Source of the DNA: an uncultured Clostridia bacterium
GTDB lineage: Bacteria > Bacillota > Clostridia > TANB77 > CAG-508
Direction: 5' to 3'
Assembly (NCBI GenBank): GCA_934182605.1
Contig: CAKPRQ010000002.1
Coordinates: forward strand, 1-64,000
DNA length: 64,000 nucleotides
Part shown: positions 44,935 to 54,102 of the stretch, one piece after another
How positions within the stretch are numbered: the first letter of the stretch is position 1
Layout: each line of letters begins with the position of its first letter
Translations under genes and position numbers: made by a program
The notes under the pieces: generated by a model
Seen by the model: the letters and a program-made list of their open reading frames with translations, nothing else
Database searches by the model: none
Told to the model about the DNA's origin: nothing

Positions 44935-44963
44935 TTGACTTTAAAACTATTATAATGTATCAT
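44935..44963 (+). promoter_or_regulatory. Promoter of the clpE-like gene
   Basis: TTGACT (44935-44940) and TATCAT (44958-44963) with 17 bp spacing. A second -10-like TATAAT at 44951 is poorly spaced. No CtsR-type operator (GGTCAAA repeats) was seen near it. Confidence 0.55.
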
Positions 44964-44985
44964 ATTTAGATGGAGGAATTAATAT

Positions 44986-47295
44986 ATGTTATGTTCGAAA
45001 TGTAATAAAAATGCGGCAGTCATTTTTACAAATAAAATAGAAGACGGTAAACCTACTATAGAAGGTTTATGTTATGATTGTGCAAAAAAAATGGGAATTA
45101 ACCCTATAGAGCTTCTTGCTCAACAAGCCAATCTAAGCAAAGAAGATTTAGAAGATATGTCTAATCAATTTGAAGAATTTTTTAATGATATTTCAAATAA
45201 TCAGAATACTTCAAATGATTCAACAGATAAATCTGACACAGAAGGATTTTCTATTAAAAAAATGATTGATAATATATTTAGTATGGATAATAATCCTAAT
45301 TTTAATAATTTAGAATTTCAAAGGTTAGATCCAACAGACGATAATGGTGTTAAAAAGAAAGTTAAGATTGAAAAGAAAAAAACACCACCTAAAAAGAAAT
45401 TTCTTGACCTATATGGTACTAATCTTACAAACAAAGCTTTAAATAAAGAATTAGATGATGTTATTGGTAGAAAAGCTGAAATTACTAGAGTAATTCAAAT
45501 ATTAAATAGAAGAACAAAAAATAATCCTTGTTTGATAGGAGAACCTGGTGTGGGTAAAACTGCTATCGCACATGGTTTAGCTATAAAAATTGCTAATAAA
45601 GAAGTTCCTGCTAAACTTTTAAATAAAGAAGTATATTTATTAGATATGACCGCTGTTGTCGCTGGTACTCAATTTAGAGGACAATTTGAAGGTAGAATGA
45701 AATCTATTATAGACGAATGTAAGGCTTTAAAAAATATTATTTTAGTAATTGATGAAATTCATACTATAGTTGGTGCAGGAGATGCTGAACATTCTACTAA
45801 TGCAGCTAATATTTTAAAACCAGCTTTATCTAACGGTGAGTTACAACTTATTGGTACAACTACTTTAAATGAATATAGAAAATACATAGAAAAGGATTCA
45901 GCTTTAGAAAGAAGATTTCAACCAGTTTTAGTTGAAGAGCCTTCTGTTGAAGAAGCGATTAATATTCTTAAAGAAATTAAGAAATATTATGAAGATTACC
46001 ATAAAGTTTCTATTTCTAATAGTATTATTGAAAAAACTGTTCTTATGTCTGAAAAATATATTCACGACAGATTTTTACCTGATAAAGCTATAGATATTTT
46101 AGATGAAGCTTGTTCAAGAATAAATCTTGCTAATAAAGCATTATTTGATTTAGAAGTTTTAAAAAACGATTTGAAAGCAGTTTTAGAAGAAAAGGAAGAT
46201 GCTGTTTCTACAGACTCTATAGAAGATTACCAAAAAGCAGCTAACTTAAAAACTAAAGAATGTAATCTTAATTTAAAAATTGAAGATTTAACAAAAAAAT
46301 TAAAGCCTAGTATATTAACAGAAGCTGATATTGCAGCAGTTATTGAAGATTGGACTAAAATTCCTGTTAAGAAAATAACTGAAGCTGAAACTGAAAAATT
46401 ATTAAACTTAGAAAAACACTTACATAATAGAATTATAGGGCAAGAAAATGCAGTTTCTACTGTTGCAAGAGTAATTAGAAGAAATCGTGCAGGATTACAA
46501 AGTTCGAAAAGACCACCATCATTCATATTTGTTGGTCCAACTGGTGTAGGTAAAACTGAACTTGCAAAAACTTTAGCTTACGAAATGTTTGGAAATGAAG
46601 ATGCAATTATACGTATTGATATGTCTGAATATATGGAGGGACATTCAACTTCTAAATTAATAGGTTCACCTCCTGGATATGTTGGATATGATGACCCAGG
46701 TCAACTTACAGAAAAAGTTAAAAGGAAACCTTATTCTATTATCCTTTTAGATGAAATAGAAAAAGCTCATCCAGATGTGTTCAATATTTTATTACAAGTA
46801 TTAGATGATGGTAAACTTACAGATGCTAAAGGTAATACTGTTAATTTTAAAAATACTATAATTATTATGACATCAAATGCAGGTTCTAATTTAAATAATA
46901 ATTCTATTGGCTTTGGAAAAACTACTGTAGATAACAATAAAATATTAGATAGTTTAAAACAAACTTTTAGACCTGAATTTTTAAATAGAGTTGATGAAAT
47001 AATTACTTTTGATTCTTTAACTAAAAATGATTTATTACAAATAATAGATTTACTTTTAAAAGATACTGAAAAAGCTCTAAAAGAGAAAAATTTAAACTTA
47101 AAAGTAACTGATAAAGCCAAAGAATTTATACTTGAAAAAGGAACAGATTTAAAATATGGTGCTAGACCATTACGAAGAACTATTCAAAAATATATTGAAG
47201 ACGAAATTGCTGAAAAACTATTAAGAGGCGAATTTATAGAGAATAATCACACTATTTGTGTAGATTATAAAGATGATAATATTACAATTAACTAA
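44986..47295 (+). CDS. clpE: ClpE-like ATP-dependent Clp protease ATPase
   Basis: A HSP100 unfoldase delivering proteins to ClpP. The 769-aa product opens with a zinc finger (MLCSKCNKNAAVIF...CYDCAKKMG), as in ClpE, and lacks the ClpC N-domain repeats. AAA-1 has GEPGVGKTAIAHGLA near 185. A middle region with a short coiled coil covers about 400-440. AAA-2 has GPTGVGKTELAKTLA near 515, and the C-terminal D2 region follows. Start ATG 44986 has TGGAGG upstream. No McsA/McsB/CtsR genes accompany it. Confidence 0.93.
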   Translation: MLCSKCNKNAAVIFTNKIEDGKPTIEGLCYDCAKKMGINPIELLAQQANLSKEDLEDMSNQFEEFFNDISNNQNTSNDSTDKSDTEGFSIKKMIDNIFSMDNNPNFNNLEFQRLDPTDDNGVKKKVKIEKKKTPPKKKFLDLYGTNLTNKALNKELDDVIGRKAEITRVIQILNRRTKNNPCLIGEPGVGKTAIAHGLAIKIANKEVPAKLLNKEVYLLDMTAVVAGTQFRGQFEGRMKSIIDECKALKNIILVIDEIHTIVGAGDAEHSTNAANILKPALSNGELQLIGTTTLNEYRKYIEKDSALERRFQPVLVEEPSVEEAINILKEIKKYYEDYHKVSISNSIIEKTVLMSEKYIHDRFLPDKAIDILDEACSRINLANKALFDLEVLKNDLKAVLEEKEDAVSTDSIEDYQKAANLKTKECNLNLKIEDLTKKLKPSILTEADIAAVIEDWTKIPVKKITEAETEKLLNLEKHLHNRIIGQENAVSTVARVIRRNRAGLQSSKRPPSFIFVGPTGVGKTELAKTLAYEMFGNEDAIIRIDMSEYMEGHSTSKLIGSPPGYVGYDDPGQLTEKVKRKPYSIILLDEIEKAHPDVFNILLQVLDDGKLTDAKGNTVNFKNTIIIMTSNAGSNLNNNSIGFGKTTVDNNKILDSLKQTFRPEFLNRVDEIITFDSLTKNDLLQIIDLLLKDTEKALKEKNLNLKVTDKAKEFILEKGTDLKYGARPLRRTIQKYIEDEIAEKLLRGEFIENNHTICVDYKDDNITIN

Positions 47296-47315
47296 TTTTG
47301 GAAAGAGGTTTTTAT

Positions 47316-47876
47316 ATGCTACAAAAAGTACTAAGAAATATACCAAATATCTTAACACTATTTAGAATAGTACTAATACCATTTATAGTAGTTTCAATTA
47401 TAAACGATGATTATATTGTTGCATTAGTATTTTTCGTTATTTCTGGTTTAACAGATGTTTTAGACGGCTGTATTGCACGTAAATTTAACTTTATAACAGA
47501 TTTTGGAAAACTAATTGACCCACTTGCTGATAAATTAACTCAAATTGCAACATTAGTTTCCATAGTTATAAAAGATCTTATTCCATATTGGATTTTAATA
47601 GTAATTCTTTTAAAAGAAGTTACTATGATATGTGGTGCTTCATTTTTATATGGAAAAAGTACAGTAGTTTCTAGTAGATGGTTCGGTAAATTATCAACTG
47701 TTGTATTATACATTGCTATATTTATTTCAATGTCTATAAGACAGTTTAATTTACCTCCTATTTATGAAACAATTAATTTTTACATATATTGTTTTGCAGT
47801 ACTTACAACACTTTTCTCTTTAGTAATGTATTTTAAGACTTTTTACTCAAGAGACTTATTAAAAAAAGATAAATAA
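47316..47876 (+). CDS. pgsA: CDP-diacylglycerol--glycerol-3-phosphate 3-phosphatidyltransferase
   Basis: Makes phosphatidylglycerol phosphate at the membrane. The 186-aa product has the CDP-alcohol phosphotransferase motif in DVLDGCIARKFNFITDFGKLIDPLADK, with the D-G-x2-A-R...G...D...D residues, and about five membrane segments. I start it at ATG 47316 behind GAAAGAGG, not at the TTG 47298. It lies 20 bp after clpE. Confidence 0.93.
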   Translation: MLQKVLRNIPNILTLFRIVLIPFIVVSIINDDYIVALVFFVISGLTDVLDGCIARKFNFITDFGKLIDPLADKLTQIATLVSIVIKDLIPYWILIVILLKEVTMICGASFLYGKSTVVSSRWFGKLSTVVLYIAIFISMSIRQFNLPPIYETINFYIYCFAVLTTLFSLVMYFKTFYSRDLLKKDK

Positions 47877-47886
47877 TTATAATTCG

Positions 47887-47929
47887 ATCTTGATATATAT
47901 GTTTTTATTAAAATATTATATATCAAGAT
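47887..47929. repeat. Short hairpin sharing the MITE core word
   Basis: ATCTTGATATATA and TATATATCAAGAT form a perfect 13-bp stem with a 17-nt loop. The arm words resemble the arms of MITE-like copies A-C (TATATATCACGATTT). It may be a deleted relic or a terminator after pgsA; no T run follows. Confidence 0.45.
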
Positions 47930-47959
47930 TTATAATATGTTTGAAAGGATTTATATATT

Positions 47960-48826
47960 ATGGAATCTAGATTTAAAGATACAGAAAATTTAGGAGTATT
48001 AGGAATAATAGGAAATATTTTTTTATTAATTATAAAAGGAATTATAGGAATTATAACAAATAGCCAAGCAATGATTGCAGATTCTATAAATAGTGCTGGA
48101 GATATATTTGCTTCTCTTATGACATTTATAGGTAATAAAATTTCTAGCAAACCAGATGATAAAGACCATAATTTTGGTCATGGGAAGGCTGAATATATAT
48201 TTTCTCTTATAATAAGTATATCAATGGTTGTAGCTGCTATTACACTTTTAACTAATGCTGTAAAATCTTTAATATATGGAAATGATGTTACTTTTTCTTG
48301 GTTTTTAATTGCAATATGTATGGTGACTATTATTACTAAATTATGCTTATATTTATATTCAAGAAAAATATATAAAAAATATAATAATATACTAGTTTTA
48401 GCTACTATGAATGACCATAGAAATGATTGCATAGTTACAACTTTTACTCTATTATCATCTATATTAATATTATTTAATATTACTTGGTTTGATGCCGTAA
48501 CTTGTATAGGAATTTCTATTTGGATTTTATATACTGGTTGGAAAATATTTTTAGAAAGTTATAATATTTTAATGGATAAATCTATAGACATTGAATCTGA
48601 GGAAAAAATTCTTGAATTAGTAAAAAAATATTCTGAAATAAAAAATGTAGAAACATTCTCTTCTTCTCCTTTAGGATACCAATACTTAATAGTTATGACA
48701 ATTAATATTGACGGAAATATTTCTACATTTGAAAGTCACAAAATAGCAGATAATTTGGAAAAAGAGATTTTAAAATTAGATAATATCCATGCTGTACATA
48801 TACATATTAATCCTATAAATGTTTAA
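47960..48826 (+). CDS. Cation diffusion facilitator transporter
   Basis: A 288-aa CDF-family metal/proton antiporter. It has six membrane segments with metal-site residues ADSINSAGD in segment 2 and HDxxxD-like NDHRNDC in segment 5. HNFGHGKAEYIFSL lies between segments 2 and 3. The C-terminal cytosolic domain ends HAVHIHINPINV. The spacing suggests Zn, Mn or Fe; the substrate is not decidable. GAAAGGA precedes the ATG. Confidence 0.92.
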   Translation: MESRFKDTENLGVLGIIGNIFLLIIKGIIGIITNSQAMIADSINSAGDIFASLMTFIGNKISSKPDDKDHNFGHGKAEYIFSLIISISMVVAAITLLTNAVKSLIYGNDVTFSWFLIAICMVTIITKLCLYLYSRKIYKKYNNILVLATMNDHRNDCIVTTFTLLSSILILFNITWFDAVTCIGISIWILYTGWKIFLESYNILMDKSIDIESEEKILELVKKYSEIKNVETFSSSPLGYQYLIVMTINIDGNISTFESHKIADNLEKEILKLDNIHAVHIHINPINV

Positions 48827-48850
48827 CAATCAAACATATGTCTTAAATAA

Positions 48851-48876
48851 AGTGTTCAAAATATAATATGAACACT
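48851..48876. terminator. Bidirectional terminator
   Basis: AGTGTTCA and TGAACACT form an 8-bp stem with a 10-nt loop, followed by CTTTTTT on the plus strand. It lies between the convergent CDF gene and the TIGR04086-like gene. Confidence 0.78.
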
Positions 48877-48881
48877 CTTTT

Positions 48882-49268
48882 TTATTTTCCAATATTTACT
48901 CCTATTATGCCTCCTAGCATACCTGTTAATATACTAGCTATTATTAATATAACTGAATTTGTATTTACAGTAAAATCTCCTATAAACGCACTTGATATAA
49001 GATATAAAAGTAATATATATATGAATCCTATTATCCCTCCATTTAAAAGTCCATTTTTCTTTATTTTTATATTACTTAATGAACTACCTAACAAAATACT
49101 TATTCCTGTAATTATTACTACTACTGGAAATATTGTATTTTCTGATATATTTGTGTAAGTTAATAATAAGGCATATATTAATATTAATATTAGAGTAGCT
49201 ATTAACGATGTTATAATTCCCTTTATTATATTTTTAAAAGCTTTATGCTCCATATTTGAAACTTCCAT
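48882..49268 (-). CDS. TIGR04086-like four-helix membrane protein
   Basis: A 128-aa protein with four hydrophobic segments and a short basic N-terminus. Segments such as GLLNGGIIGFIYILLLY and a glycine-rich last helix match the TIGR04086 family found widely in spore-forming Clostridia. Function unknown. A TAGGAGGG ribosome-binding site precedes the ATG. It is monocistronic downstream of the rpsI terminator. Confidence 0.75.
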   Translation of the reverse strand: MEVSNMEHKAFKNIIKGIITSLIATLILILIYALLLTYTNISENTIFPVVVIITGISILLGSSLSNIKIKKNGLLNGGIIGFIYILLLYLISSAFIGDFTVNTNSVILIIASILTGMLGGIIGVNIGK

Positions 49269-49354
49269 TACAATTCCCTCCTATTAATTAATATGAAATT
49301 CGTAATTAAATAAGTACTTTTACATTAATATTTTCTTAAAAATTGTACTAAAAA

Positions 49355-49397
49355 AATATCAAGACACAAAAGTTTAATACTTCCGTGTCTTGATATT
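49355..49397 (-). terminator. Terminator after rpsI
   Basis: AATATCAAGACAC (49355-49367) and GTGTCTTGATATT (49385-49397) form a perfect 13-bp stem. On the minus strand TTTTTTAGTAC follows. It lies 20 bp after the rpsI stop. Confidence 0.82.
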
Positions 49398-49417
49398 TTG
49401 ATATATATAATATATAA

Positions 49418-49825
49418 TTATCTTTTTGAAAATTGTGGTGCTCTTCTTGCTTTCTTTAGACCATATTTTTTTCTTTCTTTCATTCTTGAGTCTCTTGTTA
49501 AGAAACCGTTTTGTTTTAAAGATAATCTAAATTCACCATTTGCTTCTAATAAAGCTCTTGATATACCATGTCTTATAGCTCCTGCTTGACCTGTATATCC
49601 CCCACCTGTTACAGTTGCAATTACATCATATTTATCTAATGTGTTTGTTAATACTAATGGTTGTCTTACTATTACTTTTAATGTTTCCATTCCTAAATAT
49701 TCATCAATATCTTTTCCATTAATAGTAATTTTTCCATTACCATCTACTAATCTAACTCTTGCTATAGCTTTTTTTCTTCTACCTGTTCCGTAGAAAACTA
49801 CTTTTTCTGATTTTGCTTTAGCCAT
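49418..49825 (-). CDS. rpsI: 30S ribosomal protein S9
   Basis: The S9 C-terminal tail contacts P-site tRNA. The 135-aa product starts MAKAKSEKVVFYGTGRRKKA, has the GYTGQAGAIRHGISRAL core, and ends in the basic tail RRAPQFSKR. It is the second gene of the rplM-rpsI operon, 23 bp after rplM. Confidence 0.97.
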   Translation of the reverse strand: MAKAKSEKVVFYGTGRRKKAIARVRLVDGNGKITINGKDIDEYLGMETLKVIVRQPLVLTNTLDKYDVIATVTGGGYTGQAGAIRHGISRALLEANGEFRLSLKQNGFLTRDSRMKERKKYGLKKARRAPQFSKR

Positions 49826-49848
49826 TTTTTATATCCTCCCTTAAATAA

Positions 49849-50283
49849 TTAAAAATTCCATATTTCTGGTTTTTGTGCTTGATTCATATGTTCAGCACCG
49901 TTATATACTCTTAATTTTTTTAACATTTGTCTTCCTAATTTTGTTTTTGGAAGCATTCCTTTTACAGCTAACATCATAGCATTATCAGCTCTATTTGCCA
50001 TCATAACTCTAGCAGTAGTTTCTTTCATACCACCTATATATGATGAATGACTTCTATAAACTTTTTGATCTAATTTTTTTCCTGTTAAAACTGCTTTTTC
50101 ACAGTTAATTATAATAACATTATCACCTGTATCTAAGTTAGGTGTATATGTTGGTTTATGTTTTCCTCTTAATAATTTTGCTGCTTCTGAAGCTACTCTA
50201 CCTAGTGGCTTGTTTTCAGCATCAATAATATACCATTTTCTATCTATTTCACTTATTTTAGCACTATATGTTGTATTATTCAT
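49849..50283 (-). CDS. rplM: 50S ribosomal protein L13
   Basis: An early assembly protein of the 50S subunit. The 144-aa product starts MNNTTYSAKISEIDRKWYII and has GDNVIIINCEKAVLTGKK and MLPKTKLGRQMLKKLRVY. I use ATG 50283 because GGAGG overlaps the upstream in-frame ATG at 50301. It is followed by rpsI. Confidence 0.96.
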   Translation of the reverse strand: MNNTTYSAKISEIDRKWYIIDAENKPLGRVASEAAKLLRGKHKPTYTPNLDTGDNVIIINCEKAVLTGKKLDQKVYRSHSSYIGGMKETTARVMMANRADNAMMLAVKGMLPKTKLGRQMLKKLRVYNGAEHMNQAQKPEIWNF

Positions 50284-50380
50284 TACTAATACATCCTCCA
50301 TTCATTTTTTATATGTAATTTTATAAAACTAAACTACCGGGGAGAAGTTTAATCATATAACTTTTACATAACGCTCTATT

Positions 50381-50409
50381 ATTATAATATTTTTCTTTTG
50401 AAATGTCAA
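50381..50409 (-). promoter_or_regulatory. rplM-rpsI promoter and leader
   Basis: On the minus strand TTGACA (50404-50409) and TATAAT (50381-50386) with 17 bp spacing, a near-perfect promoter. About 90 nt of leader follow before rplM, in a position where an L13 autoregulatory leader is known in Bacilli. I did not establish the fold. MITE-like copy B lies just upstream. The rest of 50302-50695 shows only a weak -10 (TATAAT at 50670) for the M18 gene. Confidence 0.78.
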
Positions 50410-50428
50410 GTAATTTTGCAATTTTTTA

Positions 50429-50578
50429 GCTACAGTTCAGTAACTATTTTATAAAATCGTGATATATAGCTATTTTTAGTCAAAACATATCTAGGGCGAC
50501 ACAATCATGGTCTTGACTCACAAATAGCTATATATCACGATTTTACTAAAACTATATGTTCCCTTACTGAATTGTAAC
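50429..50578. repeat. MITE-like hairpin element, copy B (inverted)
   Basis: A 150-bp element with ends GCTACAGTTCAG and CTGAATTGTAAC, arms AAATCGTGATATATAGCTATTT and its complement, and a centre that is the reverse complement of the copy A centre. It lies between rplM and the M18 aminopeptidase gene. It has no coding capacity. Confidence 0.87.
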
Positions 50579-50695
50579 ACTTTTTAATTTAATTATCAAA
50601 TAATTATATACAATAAAAAAAATTTGTGATATACTTTAATATATTTGAATAAATTAACCTAAAATAATGTATAATAAAAAGAAAGGAGTAATTTT

Positions 50696-52096
50696 ATGGA
50701 TTCAAAAGAATTGAAAGAAAAATTATTTATGAAAAAGAAAAATGGTTGGGAAACTGTTTCAGAAGAAGAAAAAAAAGAAATTTATGCCTTTTCTAAAGAA
50801 TATATAGATTTCTTAAATAAATCAAAAATAGAAAGAGAAGTTGTGGAATTTTCAATTAATGCTTTAGAAGAAAAAGGATTTAAAGATATTAATACAGTAA
50901 ATGAATTATCTACTGGTGATAAGGTTTACTATGTAAACAGAGAAAAAACTGTTTATATAGCTGTAATTGGTGAAGAAAGTATGGAAAATGGTTTAAATAT
51001 AGTAGGTGCACACGTTGATTCACCTAGATTAGATTTAAAACCAAATCCTTTATATGAAACTGATGGATTAGCATTATTTAGAACACATTACTATGGTGGA
51101 ATTAAAAAATACCAATGGACTACAATTCCTCTTGCTTTACATGGTGTTATTGTGAAAACTAATGGTGAAAAAATCAAAATAAATATTGGCGAAGATGATA
51201 ATGAGCCTGTATTTGTTGTAAGTGATTTATTACCACATTTAGCCCAAACTCAAATGGAAAAGAAATTAAAAGAAGGTATTGATGGCGAAAGTTTAAATAT
51301 TTTAATTGGAAATATACCTTATGATAATAGTGAAACACCTGAAAGAGTTAAATTAAATATTTTAAATATTTTGAATCAAAAATATGGAATAATTGAAAAA
51401 GATTTTTTAAGTGCTGAAATTGAGGTTGTACCAGCTTTTAAAGCTAAATCTTTAGGTTTCGATGAAAGTATGGTAGCTGGTTATGGTCAAGATGATAAAG
51501 TTTGTGCTTATGTAGCTTTACAAGCTATTTTAAATACAGAAAATCCTAAAAAAACAGCAATATGTATTTTAGCAGATAAAGAAGAAATTGGTAGTATGGG
51601 AAATACTGGTATGGAATCTCACGTTTTTGATATGTTTGTTACAGAATTGTTATTTAAAACAAAACAAAACAGCATAAATGCAATAGATAGAGTATTTTGT
51701 AAATCAAAAATGTTATCCGCTGATGTAGATGCAGCTTATGACCCGTTATATGCTAGTGTATATGAAAAAACAAATTCTGCTTTCTTAGGTGAAGGTGTAG
51801 GATTAAATAAGTATACTGGAGCTAGAGGAAAATCTGGTGCTTCTGATGCAAATGCAGAGTTTGTGGCTGAAATTAGAAAATTATTTGAAGATAATAATAT
51901 AAGATATAATATATCAGAACTTGGAAAAGTAGACCAAGGCGGTGGCGGAACAATTGCCTATATTTTAGCTAATAAAGGAATGGACGTTATAGATTGTGGT
52001 GTTCCAGTACTATCTATGCACTCTCCTTATGAAGTAACAAGTAAGTTTGATATTTATAGTATTTTTAGAGCTTATACAGCTTTTATGAATAATTAG
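50696..52096 (+). CDS. M18-family zinc aminopeptidase
   Basis: A cytosolic co-catalytic metallo-aminopeptidase of 466 aa. GAHVDSPRLDLKPNPLYE near 108 carries the first ligand His and Asp. YGQDDKVCAYVAL has the bridging Asp, DKEEIGSMGNTGMES the catalytic Glu pair, and VLSMHSPYEV the last His. Length and motifs match bacterial aminopeptidase I. GAAAGGAG precedes the ATG. It is monocistronic, between MITE-like copy B and a terminator. Confidence 0.94.
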   Translation: MDSKELKEKLFMKKKNGWETVSEEEKKEIYAFSKEYIDFLNKSKIEREVVEFSINALEEKGFKDINTVNELSTGDKVYYVNREKTVYIAVIGEESMENGLNIVGAHVDSPRLDLKPNPLYETDGLALFRTHYYGGIKKYQWTTIPLALHGVIVKTNGEKIKINIGEDDNEPVFVVSDLLPHLAQTQMEKKLKEGIDGESLNILIGNIPYDNSETPERVKLNILNILNQKYGIIEKDFLSAEIEVVPAFKAKSLGFDESMVAGYGQDDKVCAYVALQAILNTENPKKTAICILADKEEIGSMGNTGMESHVFDMFVTELLFKTKQNSINAIDRVFCKSKMLSADVDAAYDPLYASVYEKTNSAFLGEGVGLNKYTGARGKSGASDANAEFVAEIRKLFEDNNIRYNISELGKVDQGGGGTIAYILANKGMDVIDCGVPVLSMHSPYEVTSKFDIYSIFRAYTAFMNN

Positions 52097-52112
52097 AAAT
52101 TATTAAGTCCGT

Positions 52113-52144
52113 AAAAAATAGCTATATATCAAGTTTTATAAAAT
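52113..52144. repeat. Half-arm relic of the MITE-like element
   Basis: AAAAATAGCTATATATCAAG followed by TTTTATAAAAT closely matches the right arm of copy C (AAAAACAGCTATATATCACG then ATTTTATAAAG). The rest of the element is missing. A weaker similar word is at 53971-54000. Confidence 0.55.
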
Positions 52145-52175
52145 AATTTTTGAACTTAATTTTAAGAAAATATAA

Positions 52176-52208
52176 AAAAGAGTAGGATATTTATTATCTT
52201 ACTCTTTT
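52176..52208. terminator. Bidirectional terminator between the M18 gene and rpmB
   Basis: AAAAGAGTA and TTACTCTTTT arms with inner GATA/TATC close a short loop. The genes are convergent, and A/T tracts flank both sides. Confidence 0.72.
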
Positions 52209-52209
52209 A

Positions 52210-52407
52210 TTACACTCTTTCTACTTTTCCAGAACGTAAACATTTAGCACATACTTTTATTTTTTTAGGTTGACCATTTACCATAGTTTTTACACTTCTT
52301 AAATTTGGTTTAAATGTTCTAGTTGCTCTTTTACTTATATGAGAACGAGTTATGCTAAGTTTATTTCCAAAACTTACTTCTTTATCACAAATTGCACATT
52401 TTGCCAT
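52210..52407 (-). CDS. rpmB: 50S ribosomal protein L28, zinc-binding type
   Basis: A 65-aa L28 with the zinc ribbon pairs CAICDK (Cys4/Cys7) and CAKCLRSG, and the core SHISKRATRTFKPNL. C+ type L28 is normal in Clostridia. TAGGAGG precedes the ATG. It is monocistronic, with a weak promoter (TTGTAT...TAAACT) about 70 bp upstream. Confidence 0.96.
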   Translation of the reverse strand: MAKCAICDKEVSFGNKLSITRSHISKRATRTFKPNLRSVKTMVNGQPKKIKVCAKCLRSGKVERV

Positions 52408-52497
52408 TGCTATAAGGCACCTCCTAGTTTAAATTTAAATTGACTATTTATTAGTTTAACATATTTTTTAGAAAAATACAAGTATTTCACTAAATAA

Positions 52498-53412
52498 TTA
52501 TAAATTATTTTCTACTAATGGTAAAAATTGTTTTTTTCTAGATACTAAACCTTCTGCAAAGGCTCTGTGATTTTCTAATTTATATGTTTTTTCTATAGCA
52601 CCTGCACTATTTCCTAAAGCTAATAATTCAGAGTTACCATTTATAATATCTGTAGCTGCAAATAAGAATAAATCTAAGTTATTATCTTTTATAACTTTAT
52701 TGATTTCATTTTCTATAGCATCTTGTCTTTTCATAACATCGTTAATATCAACTGTATTAACTTGAGCAATTATAACTTTTTTACCTTTAATATTAAATTC
52801 TTTAGCATCCATATTAATTAAATCTTTTTCAGATACATCATCTAAATTTGTTCCGGCTTTTAATAAGTTCATTCCATATTCTTCAAGATTTATACCTGCA
52901 ATTTTTTCTAATTCTCTAGCTGCTTTTATATCCTCTGGTGTACATGTAGGAGATTTGAATAATAATGTATCAGAAGCTATTGCACTTAACATTAATGATG
53001 CAGATTCTTTATCGATGTCTACATTATTTTGATTATATAATTTATAAAGAATAGTTCCTGTACATCCAACTGGTTCAGAATGCATAAAAACAGGTTCTTT
53101 AGTTTCAAAATTTGAAATTTTATGATGGTCTACTAACATCTTTATATTAGCGTCTTCAATACCATCAACACTTTGTGAAAATTCATTATGATCAACCATT
53201 ATAACATTTGTACCAGGTTCTATTTTCTCTAATAAACGAGGTGCTTTAATGTTAAATGTTTTAAAAGCATATTCAGTTTCTTTGTTTAATTCTCCTAATC
53301 TTGTTGCTTCTACTTCTTCGCCTAATTTACTTCTTAAATTAGCTAAGGCCATTGCAGAACAAATTGAATCTGTGTCTGGGTTCTTATGACCAAATATAAA
53401 AGTTTTATCCAT
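52498..53412 (-). CDS. ppaC: Manganese-dependent inorganic pyrophosphatase
   Basis: A family II pyrophosphatase of the DHH superfamily, driving biosynthesis by removing PPi. The 304-aa product has GHKNPDTDSICSAMAL at the start, VDHNEFSQS, the signature LVDHHKI and, in the C-terminal DHHA2 domain, SRKKQFLP. There are no CBS/DRTGG inserts, so this is the short, unregulated form. Confidence 0.96.
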   Translation of the reverse strand: MDKTFIFGHKNPDTDSICSAMALANLRSKLGEEVEATRLGELNKETEYAFKTFNIKAPRLLEKIEPGTNVIMVDHNEFSQSVDGIEDANIKMLVDHHKISNFETKEPVFMHSEPVGCTGTILYKLYNQNNVDIDKESASLMLSAIASDTLLFKSPTCTPEDIKAARELEKIAGINLEEYGMNLLKAGTNLDDVSEKDLINMDAKEFNIKGKKVIIAQVNTVDINDVMKRQDAIENEINKVIKDNNLDLFLFAATDIINGNSELLALGNSAGAIEKTYKLENHRAFAEGLVSRKKQFLPLVENNL

Positions 53413-53510
53413 TTCATCATACTCCTTTTTCTATATTTTTTCTCACTATCTTATTATAGCACAATTTGCCATTTTTGTAAAGTACTTTATGTAAAGTTAT
53501 GTTTCAAAAT

Positions 53511-53661
53511 GTTACAATTTAGTAACGGAACATATATTTTTAGCGAAATCGTGATATATAGCTATTTGCAAGTCAAGACCCGGATTGTGTAGCCCTAGCT
53601 ATGTTTTGACTAAAAACAGCTATATATCACGATTTTATAAAGTACTAATCTGAATTGTAAC
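53511..53661. repeat. MITE-like hairpin element, copy C
   Basis: A 151-bp element with ends GTTACAATTTAG and CTGAATTGTAAC (one mismatch), arms GAAATCGTGATATATAGCTATTT and the complement, and the same centre as copy A in the same orientation. It sits directly upstream of the rnj promoter. Flanking TTTCAAA and TTTGAAA extend the palindrome. Confidence 0.87.
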
Positions 53662-53675
53662 TTTGAAATTTCTAT

Positions 53676-53704
53676 TTGACAAATTATTCAAAATATAGTA
53701 TAAT
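53676..53704 (+). promoter_or_regulatory. rnj promoter
   Basis: TTGACA (53676-53681) and TATAAT (53699-53704) with exactly 17 bp spacing. It lies about 400 bp upstream of the rnj start codon and 15 bp after MITE-like copy C. Confidence 0.8.
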
Positions 53705-53710
53705 ACCATT

Positions 53711-54102
53711 TAGCAAGTACCAAAGTTACTTTTGGGAAAAAAAGAGATATAAATTTATTGTTTAAAATGTGAGATGTTCGGAGAATTAAAATATTTTTTT
53801 AGCTGACGAATAAGTTAGCTTTTATTAGTTGTGAAAATTATTACTAGAATTATTACTTAAACAATTTAATATAATTGTATGATTTTATTGAATAATTATA
53901 TAATCTTTAGACTAATATAAATATAGTAAGAGATAAAATATTTTTTATAATTTAAGTATAATAATTTAATAAAAATAGCTTTATAACAAGATTTAATAAT
54001 ATTTCAACAAAATTATGAAGCTAAATATTTATTTTATACTTATATTTGAATTATGTCGAAATTAAATAATAAGATTTATAAAAAAAGAGAGGAGAATATA
54101 AT
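53711..54102 (+). other. Long untranslated leader of rnj
   Basis: About 390 nt between the promoter and the TTG start of rnj hold no open frame with a ribosome-binding site. There is a small hairpin (AGCTGACGAATAAGTTAGCT near 53800) and AT-rich DNA. No riboswitch class was recognised. A leader this long suits RNase J autoregulation through its own mRNA, but that is inference. Confidence 0.45.
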
